Origin: Thereva unica | Taxonomy: Eukaryota; Arthropoda; Insecta; Diptera; Therevidae | Direction: 5' to 3' | Length of the DNA: 64,000 bases | Assembly: GCA_949987705.1 (NCBI GenBank) | Contig: OX465281.1 | Span: forward strand, 241,201,143 to 241,265,142 | Shown here: piece after piece, positions 34,068-43,364 of the stretch | Numbering within the stretch: position 1 is the stretch's first letter | How the letters are laid out: each line of letters begins with the position of its first letter | Notes under the pieces: generated by a model | The model's database searches: none | Seen by the model: the letters and a program-made list of their open reading frames with translations, nothing else | What the model was told of the DNA's origin: nothing | Position numbers and translations under genes: made by a program

Positions 34068-35555
34068 CTATGTAGCCGATTGGTGGTTCGAGGCTCTGTT
34101 TGAAAAATCCTCATCCAACTCGACTACTTGAATGTTGCGTCTTTGATCACTTCTATCATAATAATATTCGTCTAAATTTGAGTGGTAGTCACCAGGGGCG
34201 TTTGACTCTTGAGAACCTTCAGTTATATGGAATAATTCTTTACTGGTAAAATTTGGTCTGTTATTAGAACGGAAGAAATTAGATTGTGGTTTTCTTTGCG
34301 ACTGGTATGTATTAGATCTCATGTTGCCCGATGATGTGTCCATTGGTTCTGGTTTTAATTCTGGTTGTTTATACGGTTGATTTGTAATCTGTCGGAAAGA
34401 AGTTGAAGGCTGGGGTCCTAGTGAAGGTCTATTGAAGGTGGGTTGCTGGTTGTATGCCTGGCGAGGGAAATTATATGGAACAAAACGAGGTAAAGCGCCG
34501 CCTTGGTTGAATCTAAGATTTTGTGTAAAGTTCGTGTTCCAGGGTTTGTGGGGAAATCTTGGTTTAGTCTGTGTGTGTTGTATTTTACTTCCGGACGAAT
34601 TGGAGCTTTCCGATTTACCATAGAATATGTTTTGTTCTTTAATGCAGTAAGCAAAAGCTTCTGCTAAGGTAAGAGGTTTCATGGCCCTAATGGTCGAACC
34701 TAATGGTTCTCTAAGTCCCGATAAGAATGAATTTAAACACATTTCTGTAAATAAGATTTTCTTTGAATTTATAACATTTGGGTCTTTTTCGTGGATGGAC
34801 ACGTGGTTTGTCATACTCGCGAGTAATTCGATTATTTCGCTATAAAATTTTTCTATCGTTTGGCTACCCTGTTTCGTTTTATGAAGGTCCCTAATCAACG
34901 ACGTCTCGTTTCTTTTATCAGAGTAATGCAGGATTAGATTTTGTTTAATCTGATCCCATTCTAGAGGAGTCCCATACATATTGAGGACTTCATTAGCTGG
35001 CCCAACTATTTTGTTTCGAATTGCTCGTAATAATAATTGACCATAACCGGTGCCGCTAGTTACGGCGATCAACTCAAGAATTTCTTCGACGTTACCTAAA
35101 AATTCGAAAAGTAAACGCGGATTTCCATCGTATTGCGGGAGATCTTTAATCGCGTCGGGTATTCTTAATGAATTGAATACGTCCATTGAAGTCATAGTCC
35201 TTGAGATAGGAGCCGTTGGTGGAATTACATTATTTATTGGGTTGTTATCAACCATGGTGTTTGAAGAATTATCTGAATACGAGAGGTCGAAACGAGAATT
35301 AGGTACGAAGTCAAAAGGGGTATTATCACTGGCACTAGGTACGTTTTCACAAATATGTTCTAATGATCGGTTTTCAAAATTACTTCGCAAAACTCTGTTA
35401 TTAAAATTATCACTGTAACTTTCACTAATTTCTTCACTTATACTTTCGTTTATATTTTCTAATGATCTAAACAAGCCTAGTCTACTTCTTAATCTAGTAA
35501 TAATAGGATATGGATTTGGGGAAAGATTTTTATTTTTCTTTGGGGGGATTGACAT
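34068..35555 (-). CDS. gag: Errantivirus Gag
   Basis: A 495-codon structural capsid/nucleocapsid precursor. I recognise it by position (between the leader and pol) and composition. The N-terminal third is Ser/Asn-rich. The central part resembles Ty3/gypsy capsid, with a hydrophobic helical stretch around YGQLLLRAIRNKIVG, then DQIKQNLILHYSDKR and IEKFYSEIIELLASM. The C-terminal third is rich in Asn, Gln, Pro, Phe and Arg. There is no CCHC zinc knuckle, as is usual for errantiviruses. The ATG at 35555 is followed by an MSIPPKKNK basic start. It ends 43 nt inside the open pol frame; a run of five T (34103-34107 on the plus strand as AAAAA) marks the start of the overlap and is a candidate frameshift zone. 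Confidence 0.88.
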   Translation of the reverse strand: MSIPPKKNKNLSPNPYPIITRLRSRLGLFRSLENINESISEEISESYSDNFNNRVLRSNFENRSLEHICENVPSASDNTPFDFVPNSRFDLSYSDNSSNTMVDNNPINNVIPPTAPISRTMTSMDVFNSLRIPDAIKDLPQYDGNPRLLFEFLGNVEEILELIAVTSGTGYGQLLLRAIRNKIVGPANEVLNMYGTPLEWDQIKQNLILHYSDKRNETSLIRDLHKTKQGSQTIEKFYSEIIELLASMTNHVSIHEKDPNVINSKKILFTEMCLNSFLSGLREPLGSTIRAMKPLTLAEAFAYCIKEQNIFYGKSESSNSSGSKIQHTQTKPRFPHKPWNTNFTQNLRFNQGGALPRFVPYNFPRQAYNQQPTFNRPSLGPQPSTSFRQITNQPYKQPELKPEPMDTSSGNMRSNTYQSQRKPQSNFFRSNNRPNFTSKELFHITEGSQESNAPGDYHSNLDEYYYDRSDQRRNIQVVELDEDFSNRASNHQSAT

Positions 35556-35924
35556 AGAAAAATTTTTTCTTGATTGTAAATAAGGAAGTATTCAAAATTC
35601 GACTTACTTGAAGATTATTATTATTAGCTGGTAGCGGGGGTAACTCATCCTTGATTGGCAATAAAGAGCTGGAGCTCAACGATCTCTGCACTGGTTCCTC
35701 CGGTAAGCCGCCGTTGACCAATATTGTGCTTCAGTCCTTGTTCTTTTTCGCTAGTGCGTCCAGGAAGTTGTAGAATGGATCTCCGATAAGCCGTCGGACT
35801 TGTACAATTTTCACTGTTGGCACTACACTACCGATAAACCGTCGGTATTAGAAAAACAAAACTCGATAAACCGTCGAGGTTGTATTCTTAATTTGCGAAA
35901 AGACGAGGACTGGACCGTTTGCCA
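35556..35924 (-). promoter_or_regulatory. Errantivirus 5' leader with hairpin array and candidate splice donor
   Basis: This untranslated leader lies between the primer-binding site and gag. It holds four short hairpins that share a loop CGG(T/C)TTA: 35862-35878, 35830-35846, 35782-35798 and 35701-35713. The stems of the first three are CTCGA/TCGAG, ACCGA/TCGGT and TCCGA/TCGGA; the fourth has only three pairs (CGG/CCG). A splice-donor string CAA|GTAAGT has its cut between 35608 and 35607. A short upstream ATG frame starting at 35648 runs 13 codons into that donor and is rich in Ile. A phase-compatible acceptor TTGCAG|G is present at 30550/30549, just before the env frame. Confidence 0.75.
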
Positions 35925-35942
35925 ATCCTACCGACTGCGCCA
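35925..35942 (-). promoter_or_regulatory. Primer-binding site, tRNA-Ser type
   Basis: TGGCGCAGTCGGTAGG in element sense, sharing its first T with the last base of the 5' LTR. It is complementary to a tRNA 3' end CGACUGCG-CCA, the acceptor sequence expected for eukaryotic tRNA-Ser, as used by the 17.6/297 group. Confidence 0.85.
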
Positions 35943-36393
35943 ATTACGTTAACCGCCCGTCTTATGACCAAAAAAATAATAATATTTAAAAGTCCGAACA
36001 ATAATTATTTATTTAAGAAATAACAAAATCTATTATCAAACAATTTAAGAATCAAAATTAGAATTTAAAAAAAATCAAACAACAAGATAGCAACGAATAT
36101 CGATCTTAACAGTACAGAACCAAAACTAAGAGTGATCGATATTCATGATTTAAAATATTATAAAGGTTAAAATGAACTCTACTTAACCTGATACAAAAAT
36201 GTGCAATCTAAAACCTAAATGAGTGCATGTTAACATTATTCCAAGAATTTATTAAGAAATTAATAAAAATGATTATCTAGCGTCTGGTTATTGATTTAAA
36301 TTCTTACAACTAAATTGCTGAATCGCGGCATGTGCCGGAAGGTGGATTTATGGTTTACAGGTAATAATGGAATTCTATACGGGGCATGTAACT
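35942..36393 (-). repeat. 5' LTR of the errantivirus
   Basis: Second copy of the 452-bp LTR. It starts AGTTACATGCCCC and ends GTTAACGTAATT in element sense. It should carry the promoter for the genomic RNA; no clear TATA box was picked out. Confidence 0.95.
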
Positions 36394-36397
36394 CGCG

Positions 36398-37980
36398 CGC
36401 ATCTTTTTAGGTTCCTATCTATGGTGACGGTTTTCTTGTCTTCATATTTATTATCGATATTTTTTTTGTTGGAATGATCCAAAGTAGATGATAAGGAGTG
36501 AAAGAGAAAAGTAAGATAAGAAGACAAAATCCACAAAAAAAAACAAAAAAAAAACGATCCATATATTTGCTTAATCAATTTTTTTTGTATAATCCAGTGA
36601 AATTTTTTCTTTCATTGATTTTTGGTTAATTTTTGATAGTAGTAAATTAATAAGCTTTCAGCGAGTTAATAATTCTGTTCGATGCGGATTATTTATCTAA
36701 AATGACAAGATTGATGGAAAGAGGATATTGAAAACTAATTTGAAAATTTAATTTTTGGATAAAGCTTTTTTGTATAAATTTTTTGAATGAAATTGGATAT
36801 GTTTATAGTATTTTGTTTTTTTCAGGTAGATTAAAGAACCACCAAATAAAAATAATAAGTTATAATATTCTATAAAATTTAATAACTTTACTGCATTATT
36901 ATATTTTATATTATTTTTAAATTATGTTAAAAATAATAATTATATAATTTTTGATTTAAGTTTCAATTTTACAAAAAGCTTTCACCGAAGATTCATTTCA
37001 AAGATCGTTGAATTTTCAGCCTGTTGATCATGTAAATATTTTGAAGTTCCTGAACGTATGCAATTTTTTTTAATAAGTACAGTTGGAATGAAAACTTTTC
37101 ATGTATTGTCTTCGTGACATTTTAACAATATTTCTCTCATGAAGTAACACATCATGGAGTTTTTTGATTTCAACCAAATATTAGGTCACAAGAAGCACGA
37201 CTTTAGACATCTATTGATATCTTTTTGGTTTTTCTTACAAGGGACTTCAGTCAAAAATATACATCACTTTGCTGGTTAGTGTGATTTGGTTGCTCCATAT
37301 AGATCTAAAGTTCAAGAGTTTTAAGATGTTTACGGGTACTGAGTTATATACCTATATAGCTAGATTAAGAGCCTGCAACACTCTTCAGTTCGTTTTCGAT
37401 TATATAAGACAAGTTTGAACCAAATATGGATCCATGATCGGGAAGTCATGCCCAATTCTATCAATTGCCACAACCACTTCGAAATGAAGTATTATCTCTT
37501 CTCTAATGAAATATTCACCGACTTCCATTTTATCTCAATCGATAGCGTCGAACTAACTTCTGATTAATTTTTTTACATTCTAGATACTTTAACGCAAGTT
37601 TTACAATGGAATAATTACATATTCATCGTGCCTAACGTTCCAAATCGCCAAACAAGCATTTAAAGGCTTGCAAATTCTAAGGATATACTTTAGCAGGGGT
37701 ACAGTCTACAACAAAAACATTAGACCTTCTCATAAAAACAAATCGTTAATATTGGCTGGCGCCTCGAACAGCAAAAACTTAGCATGGCTACTCATGATGA
37801 GAGACTATTCCACCAGTTTTTTCTCACAATAAAAGATAAGCCCAGCTCTGCCCACTTCAATACCTTACACACATCCTCTTAGCGTACACTAGGCATCACG
37901 ACCCGAATCTAATGGCTATGATTCCTCACCTTAGTTTTTTTTAAATTATATTGGCCACGTATAACTTCTTTTTCTTTGAT
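36398..37980. other. Unassigned AT-rich host sequence
   Basis: No gene recognised between the errantivirus and the RTE-like fragment. Composition is strongly AT-rich to about 37000. Confidence 0.5.
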
Positions 37981-37984
37981 CCCT

Positions 37985-38880
37985 TAGCTGGCGGTCAGAG
38001 CGGGACGTTCCGATCGGGTCTCAAACTCCATTCATGATTCGGTTCCATTCTTGACGATTTTTGTCGACGTCGCCCTCTCTATTTTTGCATTTCTTTTTCG
38101 ATCAGTGTCTGGTGATCGCATCTTTGTCTGTCTCGTTACGAAGGCGATCGCGGAGTGAGATACCTCAAGCATCACATTTGGAAGATCTCGAGCTTCTTAA
38201 CGTCCGGTTTGAGCAGTGCCTACGTTTCAGATCCGAAGGCAGGATCAACGTTCAGTAGAGGTGTACCTTGGTTTTGACGGCATGGATTTGTTCGTTTCCA
38301 CTTGACGGAGGCGAATGTTGCTGTTGCCTGGCCGATGCGGCTGTGAACGTCGGCCGTCGATGCTACTTTCGTTTCCTCAACCAATGACCCCAAATATTTG
38401 AACATCGGATCTTGTTCGATTTGGTTTCCATCGAGGTGAACACAGGCGCTCGATCCGTCCATTGAGCACTTTGATCTTTTTTGCTTTGATTTTTAGCCGG
38501 TATGATTGGGCGAATGCGGGAAATGTCGTATAAGATGTCCGTTACTTCGGAATCCGTGTTGGCGAAGACGGCGGTATCGTCGGCGAACATTAAGTCGGTT
38601 ACGCAGTTGTTGTCGTCGTATCGAACTCCGAGTCGTCCATCGAATGCTTCCCACATAATCGCCTCGATCACAACGTTGAAGAGAAGTGGCCAAGTGACGT
38701 CTTCCTGTCGGACACCCGTTTGAATCGAGAACTCTTCGGATAAGTCGCCTCGAATACGTACTCGCTGGTTGAGCCATCGTAATATGCTGGAAGAAGTTGA
38801 ATGATTTTCAATGGCACGTGTTCGGTTTCCCAGGCTGTCCACAAGCTACTCCAATCGATGCAAAACGGATTTGAAATTGA
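37985..38880 (-). mobile_element. RTE-like LINE RT fragment
   Basis: The minus frame 38363-38842 reads LRWLNQRVRIRGDLSEEF, then a GVRQ motif with Glu in place of Gly, PLLFNVVIEAIMWEAF, and an intact LMFADDTAVFA catalytic box. A second frame (38220-38462) continues with IKVLKYLGSLVEE-like sequence (FKYLGSLVEE is visible). The stretch to about 37985 contains LRDRLRNETDKDAIT-like C-terminal sequence in yet another frame. It is 5' truncated near 38880 and frameshifted. Possibly the same clade as 3640-4050. Confidence 0.75.
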
Positions 38881-40005
38881 TGAAAACGACGACAGTTCGT
38901 TTGCCGCAACGTTCGTTTGACCATGCTAAAGACTATAATCCCAGAGAGTAATAATAGTAACTCCATTTTTGCTTCCGGAGATACAGACTAAAGTTAAAAA
39001 GCTGTTACATTCTTCTAGCTTTCATAACAAGTTTGGAGCCCTCTGTGTATACCAGTCTATTGTCTAAATATGCAGGCGGTGTACAGATTCGTTTATTTTT
39101 AAGTTCAAGTCGATTTTGTTTGGTCGCCTTTTTGGTTTGGCTTTAATTTGTCAGTTTTTATTTGACAGTTTTGGATTGTAGTCGATAACAATATATTATG
39201 GAGCTTCTAATGGTATAGGCGATCAACAAATTTAAAAAATGATCATGAACCCAAAGGCACATTTGACTTGGCTGACCTTGACAGAATAGCCGTTGTTGCG
39301 GCATTGAAAATAATAATAATAGAGTTACCCTTCTAGCTCAGAAGGTGCACTTCTCAGCAGGGCTAAGAAACATTTACCACTGCAGTCGTGGCTCAGCTCA
39401 GACATGCAAACATAAAATATTAGATAACATATAAGATCTCATCCTTAATTGATACACAAATATCCGTTACATCTTCATAAAGTGACTATGGGGTGCGCGA
39501 TTTTCGTCGGTGGCATCATAGGACCGTTCTTCGAGGATGCTAGACAGTGACAGTTATTGTTGATTACTATCTAAACATGTTGAAAAACGTTCTCATACTC
39601 AAGTTAAATTATTTGGGCCAACAGCACATAGTGTTTTCAGCAGTACCGTGCAATAGCACATGATGAAACTGGTATGTTTCCCGAAGCATAAATCGCACCC
39701 TGTATAAGATATCTTTTCTTCGCGGGTAACAGTGGATATTGGTTTTATTGGTCACCCAGTGACCACTTGAAGTTATTTCCAATTCCTTATAGTATGGTTT
39801 CGTATATCTTCCAGCATGTCATCCATTTACCTATTGTTTGGTCATTGTACGCTTCTTTTTCCCGTTTGTCAAGAATTCAAAATCCTGGCTAGCGTTCTTC
39901 AGAGATACGTTCAACATGTCCAACGTAGTATGCCTAGTCGTTTGTCTGCAACTATGTTAATTACATTCACCCAAGTTAATCGTACACATAGATATACAGA
40001 AGATT
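38881..40005. other. Unassigned sequence
   Basis: No gene recognised. An ORF at 39816-40214 overlaps the start of the LINE in another frame and is judged spurious. Confidence 0.45.
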
Positions 40006-40009
40006 ATAA

Positions 40010-43000
40010 TTCGATACCTAAAAAGCACAATAGAAGGTTTTTCAGATGCCGCAAGAATGAGAAAAGTTCTCTCGAAAAGCCCAATGTGCCAAGAAATGCT
40101 GCAACAAGCAGACGGTACATGGACCACAAGCAGTCAGGAGTCATTGAAACTCCTACTCGATACTCACTTTCCTGGCTCAACATCTCTTGCTGCATCTGCA
40201 GAAATAGGTTTTGAGGGCCCAGCTAGTACACATAATTTAGGCACCATTGACAGATTGATAAACAGGGATTTACTCCTGTGGTCCATAGAAGGTTTCATGC
40301 CTTATAAAACACCGGGACCAGACGGAATTTATCCCATTGAAATTCAGAAAGTCAGTGACCTAATTCTGAATTGGCTCGCAGCCATCTATAGGAGCTCCCT
40401 TAGCCTAAGCTACATTCCAACATCCTGGAGAGTAGCGAAGGTGGCTTTCATTCCGAAAGCGGGTAAAATCTCCTACCACAATCCAAAAGACTTGAGACCT
40501 ATATGTCTCACATCCTTTCTCCTCAAGATACTAGAAAGACTTGTGGAGATCCATGTTAAGCAAAGCATTGATAAAAAACTGCTTTCTCCCTCGCAGCATG
40601 CCTACACGAAAGGTAAATCAGTAGACACTGCTCTCCACTCTTTGGTAGCGGTCATCGAAAGATCCCTTGAATTCAAGGAATTCACGTTGGCTGCTTTCTT
40701 AGATATTGAAGGTGCGTTCAACAATGTTGAACCTTCTGCGGTCACGAGGGCACTCCAGCGTCTGAATGTTGATGGGTGCTCCAGGTCCTTTATTGATCAG
40801 CACACCATAAGGTGGGGTCTTATCGCCGCTCCTTTGGAATATGACAGTCAATGAAGGTGCACCACGGTGGCATATGCTGATGATATTGTGCTGGTGGTGA
40901 CCGGCAAGTACATCTCAACAATAAGAGATATAATGCAACAAGCATTGAATACTCTTTCTCACTGGGCCACTACAAAGGGTCTAGGCGTCAACCCAGCCAA
41001 GACTGAAGTAGTGCTCTTTACAAAGAAGCATAGACTTCCCAATTTTCCTTCTTTAAGACTTTGTAATGAAACACTGCATTTAAAGGAGGATTCGAAATTT
41101 CTAGGTCTCATACTCGATAGGAAACTAACGTGGAGGCCGAATCTTTTAGAAAGAGCAAATAAGGCCAAAACAGCTCTCTTCCTATGCCAGAAAACGATCG
41201 GAGTCAACTGGGGCCTTAAACCCCGCATCGTCCACTGGCTCTATACAGCCGTAATCAGACCTATACTTATGCATGGCATATCGGTATGGTGGACTGCATT
41301 ACAGAAGATTACGTATCGTAAGATACTGGAAAGGGTCCAAAGAACAGCTGAGCTGTGTATCAGTGGTGCAATGAGAAGCACCCCTACAGCTGCGCTGGAT
41401 GTCTTATTGCATCTTACCCTTTTGGATATACACGCCGAGCAAATGGCAGCCTGGACGGCTGCCAGGACAAAGGCTTCTCTTGGATGGACTCCATACTCAT
41501 ATGGCCATTCATCCATCCTTAGGAAATTCGCCACCACTGCGAACAACCTAGATTATACTACACCTACGTGGACCTTGGAGAAAGGTTTCAATACCATCAT
41601 TCCGGCCAGAGATGACTGGACAGATGGTGTTATCCCAACTGGGTCATTATGTATCTTCACAGATGGCTCAAAAATTGGGAATAATGTAGGCTCTGGTATT
41701 TTTTCCGAGGCATTAAATATACAGTGAGTCACAAAAGTAAGTATACACATCATGATAAATGATCTTCGTTGATAATAAATGACCGATTGAACCCAGACGC
41801 CACATTAAACGGTAATTTTTTGTGTCGACTAGTCGCGCATACATACAAATAGTTGAAGAGCGATATTCCAAAACGTGCTAAGTTCTTATGAAGTAATTAG
41901 TGGGAAATAAAAAAAAACTGAATATCACTTTCACTCTCGCCTAAAGGGCTGTAATATTATTTCCTTTCTCAAAAAACCGATAAAAGAAGCTATTATTTAT
42001 AAAAATATAAATAAATTTGCTACATTTTATATGAAAAAAATGGTTTTATTTATGGTGGTACATTTTCATAATGTACTAAGTCAATTACTTAGTACATTTT
42101 GAAATAAAATTTCATAGTAAAATTATGATACTATGGTAAATGTTTTCAGTCCTCAGAAAGTTCAGCCCAACAAAAGAAAGAATAGTATTTTTCAAATCTT
42201 TATTTTTAATATAAAAAAAACATTAAAAAATTCAATATGAATACTAGCTATTGAAATTGATGGAAAATTCATTTTTATGACCCATTATACATCGGAATGA
42301 GTATTATTTGTGATAAATGTTTATGTGAATGCATAACTACTACGTCATAGATTGGAAAGCAATACAATATTAAAATTAAACAAAAATTGACTTAGTACGT
42401 TTTGGAATATCGCTCTTCAGTTGTTTAGATACACAGTGGTGGCAATTTTTCCATAAACATTAGTTCTTTTTTTAAGTACTATACTAAAAGAAAGGGTGTA
42501 TACTTACTTTTGTGACTCACTGTAAATACCTCTATTCGTCTACCCGACCACTGCAGCGTCTTCCAAGTGGAAATCACTGCGATCTGGGAGGCTCTCGAAT
42601 GGTTGAAGATAAATAATATATCTCATAAGAATATATGTATTCTATCGGATAGCCAGGCGGCCCTCAAGGCTCTTAATTCTCTCGTCACAACATCCACGAC
42701 TCTTCTGAACTGCCGCAAGTCTCTGTGTGAGACTGCCACTCAGTTTGATATAACACTGGGTTGGGTTCCTGGACACAGTGGGATTAGGGGAAACTGTAGG
42801 GCAGATGAGCTTGCTAGACAGGGAACCGAAGTGGAAAGGACACCCCACTTAACCCGAATGGGAATGCCCTTAGCCACCTATAAACTAGCTGTGAGAAAAA
42901 TCAGCTTAGCTCGAGCTGTGCTGAGATGGACCACAGCAACGGTTTGTCGCACTCTTCATGCAATGTGGCCAACTTTGGACGCAAAGCGTTCAAAATCTCT

Positions 43001-43364
43001 GGTTCAGTTGAACAAAAAGGAGATAAGCCACGTGGTAAAGGTGCTGACTGGTCACTGTCCCTTTGGCCCACACGCCGAAAGATTAGGACTCCCCCACAAC
43101 GACTTATGCAGAAGTTGTGGTAATGAAGAAGAGGAAGAAACTGTCTCCCATCTTCTCTGTACATGTCCCGCCCTAGCAAGGAAAAGAGGGACCTTCCTGG
43201 GCTCACCTTTCCTTGATGGATTGAGCGAGCTGCAAAATATTGGTGTCTCTAGACTCTGTCGCTTTATCAAAAGCTCAAAATGAACACTAGAATGGCAACA
43301 CAATGGGCCCAATGGCGTGCCTAAGTGGGCTCCCTGGTGGGGGCAGCCATTTCAACCTAACCTA
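40010..43364 (+). mobile_element. I/LOA-group LINE, 5' truncated, split by a MITE
   Basis: RT entry at 40057-40854 (FMPYKTPGPDGIYPIEI, LRPICLTSFLLKILERLVEI, QHAYTKGKSVDTALHSLV) is followed by a small deletion and frameshifts at about 40790-40866. The palm then continues with an intact AYADDIVLV box (40867-41727) and the thumb. RNase H begins at CIFTDGSKIG (41650) and is cut at 41721 by an 801-bp insertion. It resumes at 42525 with ICILSDSQAALKAL and WVPGHSGIRGNCRADELAR, then the Cys/His tail CRSCGNEEEEETVSHLLCTC. The 3' end is AACCTAACCTAA. Similar in layout to the 23041-27090 copy but much better preserved, so younger. The endonuclease and ORF1 are missing. Confidence 0.88.
41722..42522. mobile_element. 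TA-flanked MITE (Tc1/mariner type) inside the LINE
   Basis: An 801-bp element with 27-bp perfect terminal inverted repeats that start CAGTGAGTCACAAAAGTAAG (41722-41748 and 42496-42522). TA duplications lie at 41720-41721 and 42523-42524. A second inverted block occurs further in (GAAGAGCGATATTCCAAAACG on the left near 41857, its complement near 42395-42415). No transposase frame is present, so it is non-autonomous. Taking it out with one TA leaves the LINE RNase H frame continuous. Confidence 0.93.

Larger units (their letters stand above)
28520..36393 (-). mobile_element. Complete errantivirus-type LTR retrotransposon (gag-pol-env)
   Basis: A 7874-bp endogenous retrovirus-like element of the gypsy/17.6/297 class, read on the minus strand. 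It has two 452-bp LTRs that look identical, AGTTA...TAATT LTR termini, and a 4-bp target duplication CGCG at 28516-28519 and 36394-36397. The primer-binding site fits tRNA-Ser, a purine tract GGAGGGAGG precedes the 3' LTR, and three long open frames occur in gag, pol, env order. No stop or frameshift interrupts any of the three. The combination suggests a recent insertion that may still be active. Alternating pyrimidine-purine target sites are known for this group. It sits between the two cuticle genes. Confidence 0.95.

Noticed and set aside
30368..35418. Several plus-strand ORFs antisense to the errantivirus
   Set aside because: All are short shadows of pol, gag and env, which have clear domain motifs on the minus strand.
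35530..35721. 63-codon frame upstream of gag
   Set aside because: It begins at a non-ATG codon inside the retroviral leader and overlaps the hairpin and donor region; there is no sign of an independent protein.
39340..39415. tRNA-like wording (TAGCTCAGAAGG, GCTCAG)
   Set aside because: No B box with correct spacing and no acceptor stem; judged chance similarity.
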